64,000 nt of DNA, taken from the NCBI GenBank assembly GCA_008711295.1, contig VUYV01000015.1:1755054-1819053 (forward strand). The letters run 5' to 3'. Source of the stretch: Anarhynchus alexandrinus. Its lineage: Eukaryota; Chordata; Aves; Charadriiformes; Charadriidae. The notes below the pieces were generated by a model. It had not been told where the DNA came from, searched no databases, and saw nothing but the letters and a program-made list of their open reading frames with translations. The position numbers and the translations under genes were made by a program. Positions 51,501-63,899 of this stretch are shown here, piece by piece (positions within the stretch are counted from its first letter, which is position 1; every line of letters starts with the position of its first letter).

Positions 51501-54500
51501 TGACATCCTTTGGAGCATAAAAAAAGTGATTTTACTTGGGAAACTGAGATGCTGAACATTGTCAATTAAACACGCTGCCCCCTGTACTGACATCAACATC
51601 TGTAAACAATGCTCCCTCCCCTGGCTCTGGTTACCCACTGCATATTGTGAAATCGCTAAGACTGGAAGGCAAGAGGACAAGTAAGAAGTGCCTTGGGCGT
51701 TGTAGTCACACCCAATGAAGGACACAAGATAACAACCAAAGGGTTTTCTTAAGAATAGGTATATCACAATTGCACACCCCCACACAGCGAATATACAGGT
51801 ATACACATACACCTAGTGACCTGTGCACTGTGTCAGATGACAACTACTGTACAAGTGACTTGGGTATTTCACTAATCCCTGACTGATAGCAGCTTTCTGT
51901 GTATCTGTCAGAAGCAACAGCTCAGCTCACATCTTTTGCTCTCCTGTTCAACCCTTCCTGCCAGATTTTAGCCTAGTTAGCATGTGGAGGCTCTAAATCC
52001 ATGCACAAGGTGGAAGAACCAGTCTAAGTCTGTCTCAATCAGCTAAGGACCTTTTTTACCGTACTCCTTTTGCTTCTAAGCAGGATTACACTCTTTCTCA
52101 TCAAAATGTAAGGGAATTGTTCCAAGACTTGCAAGTAACCAGAGATACATTAGTGGCTGAGCTCTAGCCTTCTGCATTATTTCAACATGATTGTCTGTAG
52201 GTCATACGTGAATGCTTTCCTGTTTCAGTATGCAAGTATGCTATGCATGCGGAAATCATAACTCAGACTCAAACATTAAAAGGAGGGAAATGTTAGCTGC
52301 AGTTAAGTCTCTGTAATGTTTAGCCCTTGAATTCAGTGGAGAACAGGGTGTCCCAGCAAATGTTCACCTACAAATTGCAAAGATCAGAAATGTAAGATGA
52401 TTCTACACATGTGGCATCAAGATACAATCCACAACAAGAGATGATTAACTTTGCTCTTTTCAGTCTTACCTGGTTTAGCATGCTTATAAACAAGACAAAC
52501 TTTGCCATTCCCATTGCATGGGTCTAATTCAAAGATAAGACTACGAGAATCAAAGTGTGGCCTCTCTGGTTTGTCTCCATTACCTGAAAACAGAAAAAAA
52601 TCTTCATTAAACATATTTGGAAAACTGACTTGTGACTCAGCTGCAAACAGTTAATCTATTTGATACTTATTAATAAATCAGCTGAGGAAGAACTAAATCA
52701 AACTACTATAGTTACACTTCTTGGAGAGGATTTAGCTCCCTGTGTTAAAAAAAAAAAAAAAAAAGAAGTTGAGAAAGTTTTTAATCTTCATTAGGAAAAC
52801 AAACAAGAAAGTAAAAATCTGATGGCTGAAAAAAGATATCAGGCTGCCCTCTAGTCCTTTCCTGGCATAAAGCAAGATCAGCTTTGTAGACGCCACTCCT
52901 TCAAGGCGTTTATCTAACCTTTTCTTAAAGTCCTCTAGCATTGGAGACGCCACAAGCTCCAGGCAGTCAACCCAAATCCATTGTTATCACTTAGAACTTT
53001 TCTTCATGTGGATCCTGAATCTTCCTTGCTGCAACTGAAGCCCATTTTGTTCTATCCATCATTTCTTTTTTGCCCTACTTTCTTTTTTTCTAGGGAGGAC
53101 AGGGAGAACAGTTTATTCTTTTTCACTTGACAGAAGACTTTTATGAACTTGGAGACACATACATTTCTTTATATACTCCAGTGTGACATCAGCGTCCCTC
53201 TCAAAAGCCACACGTTCTGACTCATATCCAACTTCTGACCCACAACCACCACATAGTCTTTCTACAGGACCATTTTGGGATCGAGCAGCTGCAAGTTAGT
53301 GCAGAATACAGTTTTGAATTCTACTGCTGTTGAGGAAGAAGGGGGCCACAACAGCTGTACTCTTCACAAGAGTTTTCCATGAAAGTCAGGATGAGAACAC
53401 TGGTGGGGATGTAACTTTTTCTCATTGTACCTTATAAGTGCATCAGTGCAGGTCTGAGTGGCTAAACAGAAGCAGAATTTGACCAATTTCATTACAATGG
53501 CTAGAAGATTAGGAGCCAAGCTGGAATGTGCATAAAGAAACTTTAAGCCACATTTGGAAGCTACAAGAGCGATAGACATTCAGAGACAAGACTGAAATCA
53601 AATAGCAGATTTTAAGGAGTCAACGTGACACCTGGCTCTGTTCTTATCTTCTTACTTCTTCCACTCTTGTTAGAGGAAGAGGTCTGAGAACAGTAGGCTT
53701 TTTTTCTTATTTTGCTCTCCATACTACAGGATTCCCAGCATTTTTAGGCAGTCTGGAAACACATATTTTCCAGTGCCACCTCACACATTTACCAGAGTTA
53801 TTTCTCCAATTCCAAAGAGCATATCCAGCTGTCTTTTCACTACCAACACAAAACCTGTTATCTTTTGTTCATGTAAACCCATAAGCACACAAAGACTTTG
53901 GAAGCTGAATCACTGGAGGAAGCCTCACTTAAAAATTTAAAGAGGGAAAAGGCACAACAGGAGGGCTTCCAGGCTGTTAAAAGAGTAAGCAAACAATAGT
54001 AGTGACTGGCAGCTTTAACAATCCCCATGAGATTCACAGCATATAGGTCCACCTTTCAAGGCTGTAGGGGACTAATAGGACACATAGTAGATCTGGCCCA
54101 GGAGACAAAGAAAACCCCATCTACTTGGAATGACCTTTTCTGTTGCTATATCCATGTGCTATATCCTAACATTACCCTAACAGAGCAAAAGAGATGAGAC
54201 AGAGCATGTTTTCTAGCCTGCTAACAGGACCTTACCTTCCTCATCCGTGTCATCTTCCAGGTCAGCAAGAGTTGGTGCATTAGGCAGAGTGTACATAGAG
54301 GAACCCCCAAGCCGACATAGCTTTGAGACGCTATTAATCACCATGGAGCCCAGGGGCATCGGGGTATCTGCAATAAGACTGATCGTTAATCACACGCACT
54401 GTCAGGAAAGCATAGGAGGTATTTTTTTTCCTCCACACATCAACTTAACCTCTTCCAAAACACAGAGCGGGAGAAAAGATGGGTATACCCAGCAGGGCTG

Positions 54501-56144
54501 GACACTTAACTAAGTCAGGGTCTACAGGAGCAAAAATTAGGCTTTTTCAAACACAGAATCATACTTACAGGTGATGCAAGACCATCTCAGAGTCATGCAG
54601 GTATGAGAATTACACTGCTGACTAAGCCTGTGCTGCAGCTGTTAGCCCAGTCCTGTGAAACTGGCTATTAAAAATCCTAGATAGCTACAGCCACCTCCTC
54701 AAAACTCTTTTCCCTGCTGCTGTCTTTCCTACCAGAAACCAACCCACCCATTCACAGCTTATTGGGCAGCTTGTCCTCTTCCACTCCATGTATCTGCTCA
54801 TGGTGCATCCTCTTGGATTCCACTCCAACACAGAATTTTATCAGTGTGTCAACATGTGGGTACTCCTGAATGAATGCTTGAGGACTTGTCACTTGTCTCT
54901 CCTTCTGAGGACTAGTACTGTTACCAAACAACAAGTCAACAAGGACCCTGTTCAGCCATGTGCCAGTGTGAAGGGCCTCAGAAGGCACTACTGGATGCTT
55001 GCTCAGACAAGACAGTTATGTGAGCTGCCTTGGTCTCTGTGCACTTGTATGCCCTGAAAACAAGACTCCTCAGAGGTCACAATACACTAAATCCCACTTG
55101 GAACACAATGGGACTTAGTGCAGGTGTTAGAGCCCTGATGTCAACTGTCTCTGAAATGAAATTCCACTTCCTGAGGAAACCCCTGTATATGACACCCATC
55201 TCCAGAAGTGAGCAATGTCCACAGCCCAATTTGACAGCCTCACTTGAAGGCAACAAGAGCCAGGATAATAGTTGCAGGGCTCCAGAGCAGAGTGAACAAA
55301 CTGCCTGATTCTTGCCAAACAAGGATGGAAAATAAAGCTCAGTCCTGTTCTCATTTCCACCACTGACTCCAGAAATAACTCCAGTGAATGGACTTTAGCT
55401 GGTGGAAAGCAGAATCAGGCTCCGGCATGCACATATACCTTTTAATGAGAAAGAGTCATTATGAGAGGGTGACTCTTCCTACTGCTTTACGATAGGATAA
55501 TGTATTAGAGCTGCTCTCTCCGTGGACTACAGAGGGAGTCCAGGTACAAGATTTAAACTACATACCTAAATCCGAGTGTCAACAGATGGTCAGTGTGTTA
55601 CAGAATGGTATTTATGTCATGAAGGCTTGTTTGGTTTCTAGCCAGTGTTCAGTGTACACGTCTGTTCTGTGGAACTTCAGCACGTGCAAGCAATAGGCTT
55701 TGCCCTGTTGCATTAGAAAGGGACCTCTGATGTGCAGTCATATTTTTTTCCTCACCAGGACATTTGTAACACAGTCTACAATCCCATGCAGAACTGCACT
55801 CATTAATTCAGAGGTCAGTTTTCTTTAGTCACTGATCGAGCTGCCTAGCAGAAACAAACTACTTCATTTTTTTGCAAGTTAAGGAATGGTGCTAATTTTT
55901 CACTTGGTGCATGTGCTTTTGCTCAGACTAATGCAGCATGATGAAAGACGTGTATGGACTGTGCAGAAAGTAAGTTTGAAATTTAAGAGATTCTGCAAAG
56001 GAAAGAATGGCTGCAATAAAAAGAGGGTATCAGTGGAGAGGAATACATGGACTCACCATCAGTCTTCACACTCCAGGTCATCTGGAAGCCATCGGTCATC
56101 AGATAGAAGTTCTTTAAATCCTCTGGCAGTATGCAGGAGTTTTT
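48583..56144 (-). CDS. TPGS2: Tubulin polyglutamylase complex subunit 2, last five coding exons
   Basis: Exons on the minus strand are 56144-56057, 54367-54236, 52583-52470, 50973-50813 and 48810-48583 (with stop). They join in frame to 240 residues, starting in phase 0. The family protein is about 300 residues, so roughly 60 N-terminal residues are missing. Recognisable stretches in order are LPEDLKNFYLMTDGF, LPNAPTLADLEDDT, PHFDSRSLIFELDPCNGNGK, DTEIWFLDRALYWHFLT, LITHLGLPQWQYAFTSYG and SFVNKLDPNKVFKSKNK. These match the SMI1/KNR4-like fold of TPGS2 and a Lys/Ser-rich tail ending NSSRK. The protein is a non-catalytic subunit of the complex that adds glutamate chains to tubulin through TTLL1. 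All splice sites are GT-AG and no break is seen. The 5' exons and promoter were not found; no CpG-rich start exists up to 64000. Confidence 0.93.
52747..52764 (+). repeat. Poly-A run
   Basis: About 18 A residues occur in a TPGS2 intron near an old CR1 fragment. Confidence 0.8.
52830..53340 (-). mobile_element. Old CR1-type LINE fragment, minus strand
   Basis: The plus strand carries degraded versions of the reverse-complement CR1 3' region, including CTTCAAGGCGTTTATCTAACC, CTTCCTTGCTGCAACTGAAGCCCAT and a later GGAGGACAGGGAGAACAGTTTATTC-like block (each in one line of sequence). Divergence is higher than in the 23-27 kb copies. The edges are approximate. It lies in the intron between TPGS2 exons at 52470 and 54236, or just outside it by local numbering. 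Confidence 0.65.
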
Positions 56145-56556
56145 CTGCAAATTACAATCAAAGCGTTATGGGAAAATGCAGAATGTGCCTCAAACACAAA
56201 GAACAACTGAATATTGGTACAGAAGTATTTGCCACCAAAGGTATTAATCTTCATTAGAAAAACGAAGGAAATCCAAGATGACTCAAATCAGCTCAAATAT
56301 CTCTTCCTAAAACCTTGATAGAAAACCGCGTATTTCTTGGGTCTGTGCTACCGTATTAACAAAGATGACTTGGGAAAATTTCACAAAGAGCAGTCATCAG
56401 ATGATTATTACAGGATTGTTCCCCAACTGAAATGACATATCATCCTTTGACATTAAGAGCCACTCCCAGATCACATATGTAAGAACAATCAGCTTTTTCA
56501 CATATACAGCTTACAAGACTAGAGTTTTCCTTTATGTGAAATCAGACTAAACCTAC

Positions 56557-56603
56557 CTGTTCCACTAAAGCATGTATAATATTAGCACAAGGACTCTCTT
56601 CTT
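56557..56603 (-). other. Candidate upstream exon of TPGS2
   Basis: A 47-base block has acceptor AATCCCTCAG and donor GAACAG/GTAGGT on the minus strand. It is open in the frame that ends ALVEQ in phase 0, matching the phase 0 start of the next exon (KNSCILPED). The preceding TPGS2 exon in relatives also ends in a Glu-Gln pair. The rest of the translation (EEESPCANIIH) is not recognisably TPGS2. It could equally be chance. Confidence 0.2.
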
Positions 56604-57240
56604 CTGAGGGATTTCAGTTCCAAGTGAGAGAAGCACGGACTCAAAAGTTTCACATAATCAAGCAGATTGGATACTTCACTTAACAAACAGTATGCGTACA
56701 AATACACAGAGTCAGTCTCACAAACCTGCTGGTCTGGCTTCATCCTACTGAGCTTCAGCAGTTGGCTGGGGCTCCTAAGCCTGCTTCATTCTGAGCCAAC
56801 AGTGAAAGAAGCAACTCCAGTGAGCTGGTGAGAGTGATCTGAAGAACCAGAACCCTTCTCCTATACCTGTCTTAGTTGTGGAAGGAGCCTTTCTTAACTG
56901 ACAAATCTTCAGCTAAGCAACAAATATGAGGAAGGGAGGATAAAGGCTTAATTCTCAGAGCAACAGGAAGCCCAAAGAGCTATAGGCAATTGCAGGCGCT
57001 GCTCCTGGTGACAAGACTGGCTGCAGACCAGTGACCCTCCATTCCTGTTGACGTGTCAAGAACACAAAATGAAACAGTATCGAAGCCTGTCAGTTTTAAG
57101 AAACCAAGCGATACGCATGACTAACGGAGTTATCTGTTGTTTTGTTTGTAATTGTTTTAGAGAAAAAACAGATCGAGAAATATTGAAGCGAGTTCACATT
57201 TAAAATGTCTTCAAACTCAAGATTCCAAAAGAATCAGACC

Positions 57241-57390
57241 CCAAAACTCAGGATAGTCTCCAATGATGCAGGTTCCACAATCTCTGCATTGACTTGTCCA
57301 AGGCTGCACCACCCTCCTTGTGAAAAAGTTTTCCTAACTGCAGTCTGAACCTCCAAGTTGCAACTTGTGGTCACTTGCCTTTTTCAGTCC
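57241..57390 (-). mobile_element. Old CR1-type LINE fragment, minus strand
   Basis: The plus strand reads CCACAATCTCTGCATTGAC, GCTGCACCACCCTCCTTGTG and AAAGTTTTCCTAACTGCAGT in order. This is the reverse complement of the CR1 C-terminal coding and 3' region seen at 22.8 kb and 26.9 kb, here heavily diverged. Confidence 0.7.
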
Positions 57391-57999
57391 CATGCGCTTT
57401 TAAATCTGCTCAGGAACAAAGACACAAATGAGCCCCTTGAGGGTCAAGCTTTGTCATTAAACCAGGAGGAGAGACAATTTCTTTAAAATGTTGATCTGAG
57501 ACCTGTTGATAATCACAGGACTCTGGGAGCTAAACTTCACAGGAAAAATGGACAAATAATGTGAGATTTGCAACATAGCCTGTCTGATAATTCAAGTACT
57601 TTTGTGACAGGATTTTCAGCCTTTTCTAAAAAAACGTGTATTTCTTTTATTCAGTCAGTTTTAAAGACATGCTATTGGACACAGCCCGCTCTTTGTGCAG
57701 TGAGTTTGACACTCAAAGCAAGAAAATGTAGAATTACAAAACTTAACAACATTTATAGATCAGTATTGCTGTCCCTCATACAGGCTTAACCTGCCACAGA
57801 TCAAGATATTGTTCAGGTAGGAATTCACAGCTTGCCCTCAGAGGCCTGGGTGGGTTTTGGAGAAGTTATGGAATTGCTTTGGAGAAAGCAGAGGAGTCCA
57901 ATGCTAACAGGTTTCCAATATTGGGCCTCTGCTGGGACTATTTCCTTACAGCTACTAGAAAACGTAACATTCAAAGTCTCATAAAATAAAGGAAAAATA

Positions 58000-59076
58000 T
58001 TCTGGTAACCAGTAGTCAAGGAGAAGAAACATGCACATGCAGTTCATATAGCTCTGGTTTACTTAGGGCGCAAATTTGTGACATCTCAAGAGACGCTGAT
58101 CAGATTCTACCCCACGTCTGCAACTTGTGCATACCCAGTTATCTGCCCTGATGTTGCCTTAATGCATCTATCCAGCAGGAGTTACCTGCCAGCTGTACAT
58201 CCAGCTGCAACGCTGGCCTCTGGTAATCAGTGACTGGCACCAGCAAGGGAAGGCGCTGGCCTCCTCTTGTCCACATCCTCTCCCTCCCCTAGGACCAGGG
58301 CAGCCCTTCTGCCTGTTAAAGCCTTATTTGTAGTCACTTTCTTTGGGTTGCTACAGTCCCTGTCCCCTAAACTGTGGTGTATACGCTGTGCAGGACCATC
58401 TAACATGCCCACAACCTTCACTCCTGCGTGTTAACTTACTTTCTAAGCATATCCATTTATGCTGACAGACTGCTGCTGAGGAGTCCCAGATACTAATGGC
58501 TTTGCAGCTTGTGATAGGGCAGGTCATTTGACTTGCCCCGTCAGCAGCCTGGTCACTAGCACAGTACTTTCCTAACCTAGGTAGGGAAAATTTTCAGAGG
58601 CAACAGGTATTAAAACAGAGAATCTGATACTGTAGAAACTTTGCTTTAGGAAGAATTTATTGTCCTTTGATAAGAGCCTGCTGATGGCTAAGGCCGTGGT
58701 GGTAAGTTTGAGATGACTAAACCACACGGGCATATCTGAAGTTCTTCAAATGCCTTTAACAAACACACCTTCTTCTGTGGGTTCTTCTTGGTCCTAAATA
58801 TTTATAATTTTATACTGTGCTTTCAGCACTTCCAATTTCAAGCTGTAGCTGTAAGCACAGTGACTAGGTTTAAAACTATGAAGAAACAAAACATGACAGA
58901 CCTGGACAAAGTCTTAGAACAGCACAAATGTTTACATAGCACTTTCAGCCCACTTCAACCCCTCCAGTTTTAACTAATCTACCCCAGCAGTAAAAATACA
59001 TGGGGGAACAGCTCTCTTGACTTCAGTGGGTGTTCTCCTCTAAGCAAGAGAACCAGATCCACTGGGATGACAAAAC
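58000..59076. other. Non-coding stretch, nothing recognised
   Basis: No exon or known repeat is recognised. It is probably the 5' intron of TPGS2 if its first exons lie beyond the window. Confidence 0.35.
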
Positions 59077-59176
59077 CTAAGATTTTAAAACTTCGACCGT
59101 AATATTCAGCTAAATACTACCACAAACCAGGCACAGCCCAGTTTAACAAACATAGCCGATTAAGACAAGGGAAAAA
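59077..59176 (+). repeat. Unnamed repeat, copy 1
   Basis: About 100 bases align with 61718-61816, nearly gap-free and roughly three-quarters identical. Shared blocks include TAAGATTTTAAAACTTC, TAAATACTA and GGCACAGCCCA. It lies in the same orientation as copy 2 and is not coding. Confidence 0.65.
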
Positions 59177-61717
59177 TCACATCTGGACAGACCTTCTGCT
59201 CTGAATACTCTTTTTCTGGATGGAAAGATGAACGTGTACACGTTTCTCCAAAGGGGTGCCCTCCCCATTTTATTTTTGGATTCTTCTAACCGTGTCTCTT
59301 TGCATGACTTTCCAAATGATAGTACAAAATACATGGGTGGAAAATGCTGTACCAGAGCAAATCTGGGCTCTATAGGAAAAGACCTCTATATAGAAAACTT
59401 CACTAATATCCATCTCTCCCATCTGATGGAAAGGATTGACTAATCTGTCAGATTATGCTTAGCAACATGATCCTATGACTTCAAAACAGTGGTTTTCTGA
59501 CAGCAGAGCCAGAGAAACAACCCACTACCACATCTTAAAAATGGCTTCTCAATCTCTGTACTCCCCCTGCTCAACTGGTAGTTCCCAGGGTTGTGATCTC
59601 CAGCCCCATAAAATACAATATTCCTAATAACGTGCCAGAAGTGGCTTAACCACAGCCCTGGCAAGCAGCTGTTTTCACTACAGTCATCTGGTTACACTCA
59701 TCAGCTCATAAAACAAAATATCCCAAGTGCCCAATATGGTGTGTGGGTTCTATTTCTTTTGTTTATTGTCCATAATATCCCCAAATAGTCTCCCAAGAAA
59801 GCACAGTCCATTGAGGAAAGAGAAGAATATTAGAAACAGGGTAGCCTTACTGCCAAGACCTGATCAACGCTGGATACACAGCTAAAACACTGACATATTG
59901 CAATTCACTTAAAGCACTGTTCTAACAATGCTTCCCAAGCAAATATAGTAAAGAAATGGACAGCAATCAAAGCTTACTGCTCTAGAGGGACTTATTTAAA
60001 AAACTGAATGAGTTTTATCCAACTTCTGGGGACAGAAGGAAGGGATTTTTGTCACTTCTCAGGGCTTCCACATAGCAGAGCAAATCAACAGCTACCTTTC
60101 TCTCTCCCCAATGTCATGCTGTTTTGTGACTGGTCTGCCCTAGCTGCTGGTGAATGCAGAAGATGTTAATTTATATAAGATACTGAGACATTCTCACTGC
60201 ACCTTTTATAAATCTGATCTGGCAGCAGGGGGAGGGGCTCCCAGGAGATCATGTTGCTTGGATTTCCTGCCCCAAAAGATACAGGGCTGGGGTAGACCTG
60301 TCCCCTGCAACAAAGAACAGGATTTGGCAATTCTCTTGAGGACAGGGTTCTGTAGCCAAGTTTTTAATCAGCATATTATGAGGACCCACAGGAGGGGAAC
60401 AATGTGTGAGAAACACTATCCACCTCCCAAAAGTCCTCCAGCCTCTCCCCCATTATGCAGCTTGAAAAAATGTACCTTTCCTCATGCACTGGTTCTGCTG
60501 GATCCACCCCCCTGCCTCTCCTGTGGTCAGGGCCACGAGGCAGGTTCAAGATGGGCAGATCCTGTGCTTCTGGGGATCAGGGATGGCAGGCTTACCTTAC
60601 GCCGAGGAAGGACATAACAAGGAAAATGGCAAGAAGGACTGTTGTGGATGCGCATGTCTGCATGCCTACTTTTGATCAAAAAGAGATATGGTAGAAGCAA
60701 CAAGGAAGACTTCTAGAATAGCCAGAAACCATCACTGCAGTTCCCACTGAGATTTACGTGCAGAGAAAGTTTCTAAATTGTCTGGCAGCCTAAGACAGTC
60801 CACAACAGGAAAGCACCAGACTGATTGAGGGCTTTTTTATGATTTTATTACAGAGAAATAAATCTTTGTAGATGAAGTGCATAAGGAGAAACAACAAATT
60901 TCCCATGCAGAGTTGTAGAATATCGGTGCTGCAGCAGCGTGGTGGGCAGGGATCGCTTACAGTCAGCCAGGGGCAGTTCAGACACTGCTAACAAGCCAAT
61001 TAGAGAACAGGCAAAATGACCCCCTTCATTTTGCTTTGCCTGCTGGGTTGTTCAGCTCCCAGTAAAAGAATGCAATTTCCTACTTTTTGCAAACCAAAAT
61101 AATGTGAGTGACTTATTTCCCTTCTTGTTGAGGCAAAAAGAAAATGTGTTTCAGACATTGCCACTGCAGATACCAGAGTGCCTCCTAGCAATATTTTAAT
61201 ATAACACCTACTTTTAAAAACTGCATGTGGAGGGGAGGAGATCAGTTGCCAGCCTAATTTTAGGAGTGGGCATGGGTTCATAGGATGATATACAGTTATT
61301 AGCACTGGTATTCCAGTGACTTGGTACCTCTGTCTCTACTCCCCCTTCTATTGCTGGTCTTACTTTCTTGGGGAAAAGATAACATCTTGGTAGGTCTAAA
61401 TATCAGGAAAGGCGAAAAAAGTATTTTTTTTTATTAAAACATTTTGAACTCCTTGAAAGTTTTGGGGAAGCGATGCTACCCATGTAAACACTTGACAATA
61501 CTTTTGCAAGTGTGCTGACTTCCAATAAAATATTCAGGATTGATTTCAGGTTTGATCTCCTGAAGCATAAAGACTTAACAGCTCTTTCTGCCTCTACAGA
61601 AGCCCTTGGAAAAAAAACTCTTCTGCTCTCCTACTGTCTTACTGCACTGTCTCCTGCCGTGAAGCTTGCCTTCCCTTGCAAAGCCTCATGGCAATTAAAA
61701 GACATCCAACAAGCTGA
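59177..61717. other. Non-coding stretch, nothing recognised
   Basis: The longest open frame on + (60150-60617) has low-complexity Pro, Cys and Arg runs and no family resemblance. No CpG island or promoter is seen. Confidence 0.4.
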
Positions 61718-61816
61718 TCTAAGATTTTAAAACTTCCATTGTAGCACCAGTTAAATACTAGCACAAGACTGGCACAGCCCAATTTAAGAAACACAGCTGA
61801 TGGAGACAAAAAAAAA
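61718..61816 (+). repeat. Unnamed repeat, copy 2
   Basis: This is the partner of 59077-59176. It ends in a short A-rich tract (AGACAAAAAAAAATAAC), as copy 1 does (AGACAAGGGAAAAATC), which fits an old SINE- or LINE-like tail. Confidence 0.65.
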
Positions 61817-63814
61817 TAACGCATATTATGAGCATTATAAGAATATAATTTTAATCATTCATAATTAAAAAAAAGGTTGTTTTAAGAGTTTCTGAATACC
61901 ATAGATTTTCTCTCAGAAGAAATACCTTTCCATTGTAAAACTGAAATAGGACTGGAAAAAATGGTTCAAGAAAAAAACGTAAAAAAAAATATCTTAAGAA
62001 TAGAGCTTTTATTTGGTAAGTCTCAGTGAAGAGGTTTTTTTTGGAAAAAGAATGTAAGTTTGGGAATAGTTTGACCAGTTTTCCCCACATAACACAAAAA
62101 GCCCTGCAAATACTTTCATAACCAAAGATGTAGAGGGAAGTTAAAAATATAGATTGTGACAAGATCTTGCTAAGATCGCAACTCTGGAGAAATGATTATG
62201 TGCATAAATATTGCCACCTAGTGGTTATGAAAAAAAAACCCCACAACAAAACAGTGATAAAAGTGAACATTGGTTACACATAAACTTGTATTCAAATTCA
62301 AGCAGGATGAGTTTGAGGAAAAGTGAGGTGCAAGTTCATCCTGGAGGGGCCTTGTGAGGTGCTGAGTGCTTTGCACTTGATCATCACTGCAAGACATATG
62401 CAATTGTGTGGACTGTGTTAGATATCAAACTTCATCCCCAAAGCTCAAGAAAAAAAAGGGAAAAAGAAAATAGTTATCTTTCAATTTGAGAAGGGAGATT
62501 TCAGGTTTTGTCAATGCAACTGGAACCAAACCCAAAGAAATAGATAGCAAAGATTTCACCATTAGCAGTCCAGCTCAACTCTATCTACTTAATTTTTACC
62601 ATTTACTTTCACAATTTACTTAGTCCATCACTGGGCGGGGATGGGGGGAGCTGGAGTTTTGTTTTGGCATCTTTGGCATGATGTGCATTGGCTACAGCAC
62701 TTAAAAGTTTGGCTTTACAAGAACAGCTCAATTTTGAAACGAACCCAATTTAGTTCAGAGGAGTAGCAGCACCTGGAAATGAGAGCGATACAGCATTCAG
62801 GAGAAGCAGTCCTCCTCATTCAATAGAAGAGTGAGTGACTGTCGTTCTGCTGCTCCCAGACCTGAGCTGGCTCACAGTCAGGGTACCTCAGACTTCCCAG
62901 CACAGTTAATCTGACACCTGAACAACAGCTACAGGATATCAGGAATCAGTTCACATGAACCTGAAAAACCGGACATTTCTGCCTGACCACAGTTGCTAGC
63001 TACTGTACAGCATTCAGTAAATAATGCAGGTTTACATCACATACATTCTGACCTGGATTTATAAAGTCTTGATAAATGCCATTAATTGGGATGGGGCGTT
63101 ACCAAAACTAGTGCAAGATTTTTCCCTACTGTTAAGGAAAAACTTTAAATGTCAAGGCATCATCAAATGGGAATTTATTTTACGTAGTGGTAACAAATGC
63201 AGTCTCTGGGAGCACATGCACTAGGGCACAGCTAGGGTCGGAGCAGAGGGAGGACTCCATCCTCAGCTGTGCCCCTTTCCAAAGGCCAGTCAGCTTCTAC
63301 TGTCCCTTCCGTAGATATGAGGGATACCTAGAAAGCACTTATTCCCCCATGGTCATGGGATTGCCTAACACATGCATATTCAAAAAGGAGACCAAAAATG
63401 CCACCTCTGCCCACCAGAGTCACACAACAGGATTCAGCAGCCCTCTGGTCACACACTCTGATGCAGCGAGGTCAGTGGAGTCAAGGTAGCATGTGTCCTT
63501 CATAGTCTTCTAGAACAAGCAATGGGACATGCCTTGGCCAAAAGACTGAGTCAGTTAGCCAAAGGGTAGGTGGAAGGAAAGGCTGTGAGAAGTGGAAGTG
63601 AATAGCTGAGATTGAGATTGAAAGAAGAAACAGATAACTGCAATGAACTCGGTGGCTCAGTGGTATTTTCCAGCTTGAGGCCTTTACCTTTAATGTCCAT
63701 AAATAATAAAGAGCTTCTTCATTTTGTCTCAAAGGGTATTATAAAATGGTTTCTGACCTGAGTCAGAACAATGTTTGTTCTCCACTGAGTCACCACTGTT
63801 GCTGCCTACTACAG
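61817..63814. other. Non-coding stretch at the right side
   Basis: AT-rich at 61.8-62.2 kb, otherwise mixed. No exon is recognised. A minus-strand AATAAA (TTTATT at 63174-63179) lies about 640 bases past the exon-like block at 63.8 kb. Confidence 0.35.
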
Positions 63815-63899
63815 TTACGTGATTTCTTCTGAAGAGTTGTCATTCTGAATATACCCACACTGATCAAGTTTCTCTACCAGATCAGGTGCATGCAACACC
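63815..63899 (-). CDS. Exon-like block of an unidentified minus-strand gene
   Basis: On the minus strand a strong acceptor with a long pyrimidine tract (ATTACTCTGTGTTTTAG) is followed by 27 open codons. They start VLHAPDLVEKLDQCGYIQ, end NSSEEIT, and stop at TAA. Alternatively a GTAACT donor at 63818 would make it an internal 81-base exon. The composition looks like real protein, but I do not recognise the family. It could be the last exon of a neighbouring gene, an N-terminal or alternative TPGS2 exon, or chance. The upstream part lies outside the window. Confidence 0.3.

Noticed and set aside
60150..60617. 155-codon frame on +
   Set aside because: It has Pro/Cys/Arg-rich low-complexity stretches, no homology recalled, and no promoter, splice or polyadenylation context.
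62820..62885. Minus-strand VWEQQND resemblance to the missing TPGS2 exon end
   Set aside because: There is no donor after the Gln codon, and the upstream residues do not match TPGS2.
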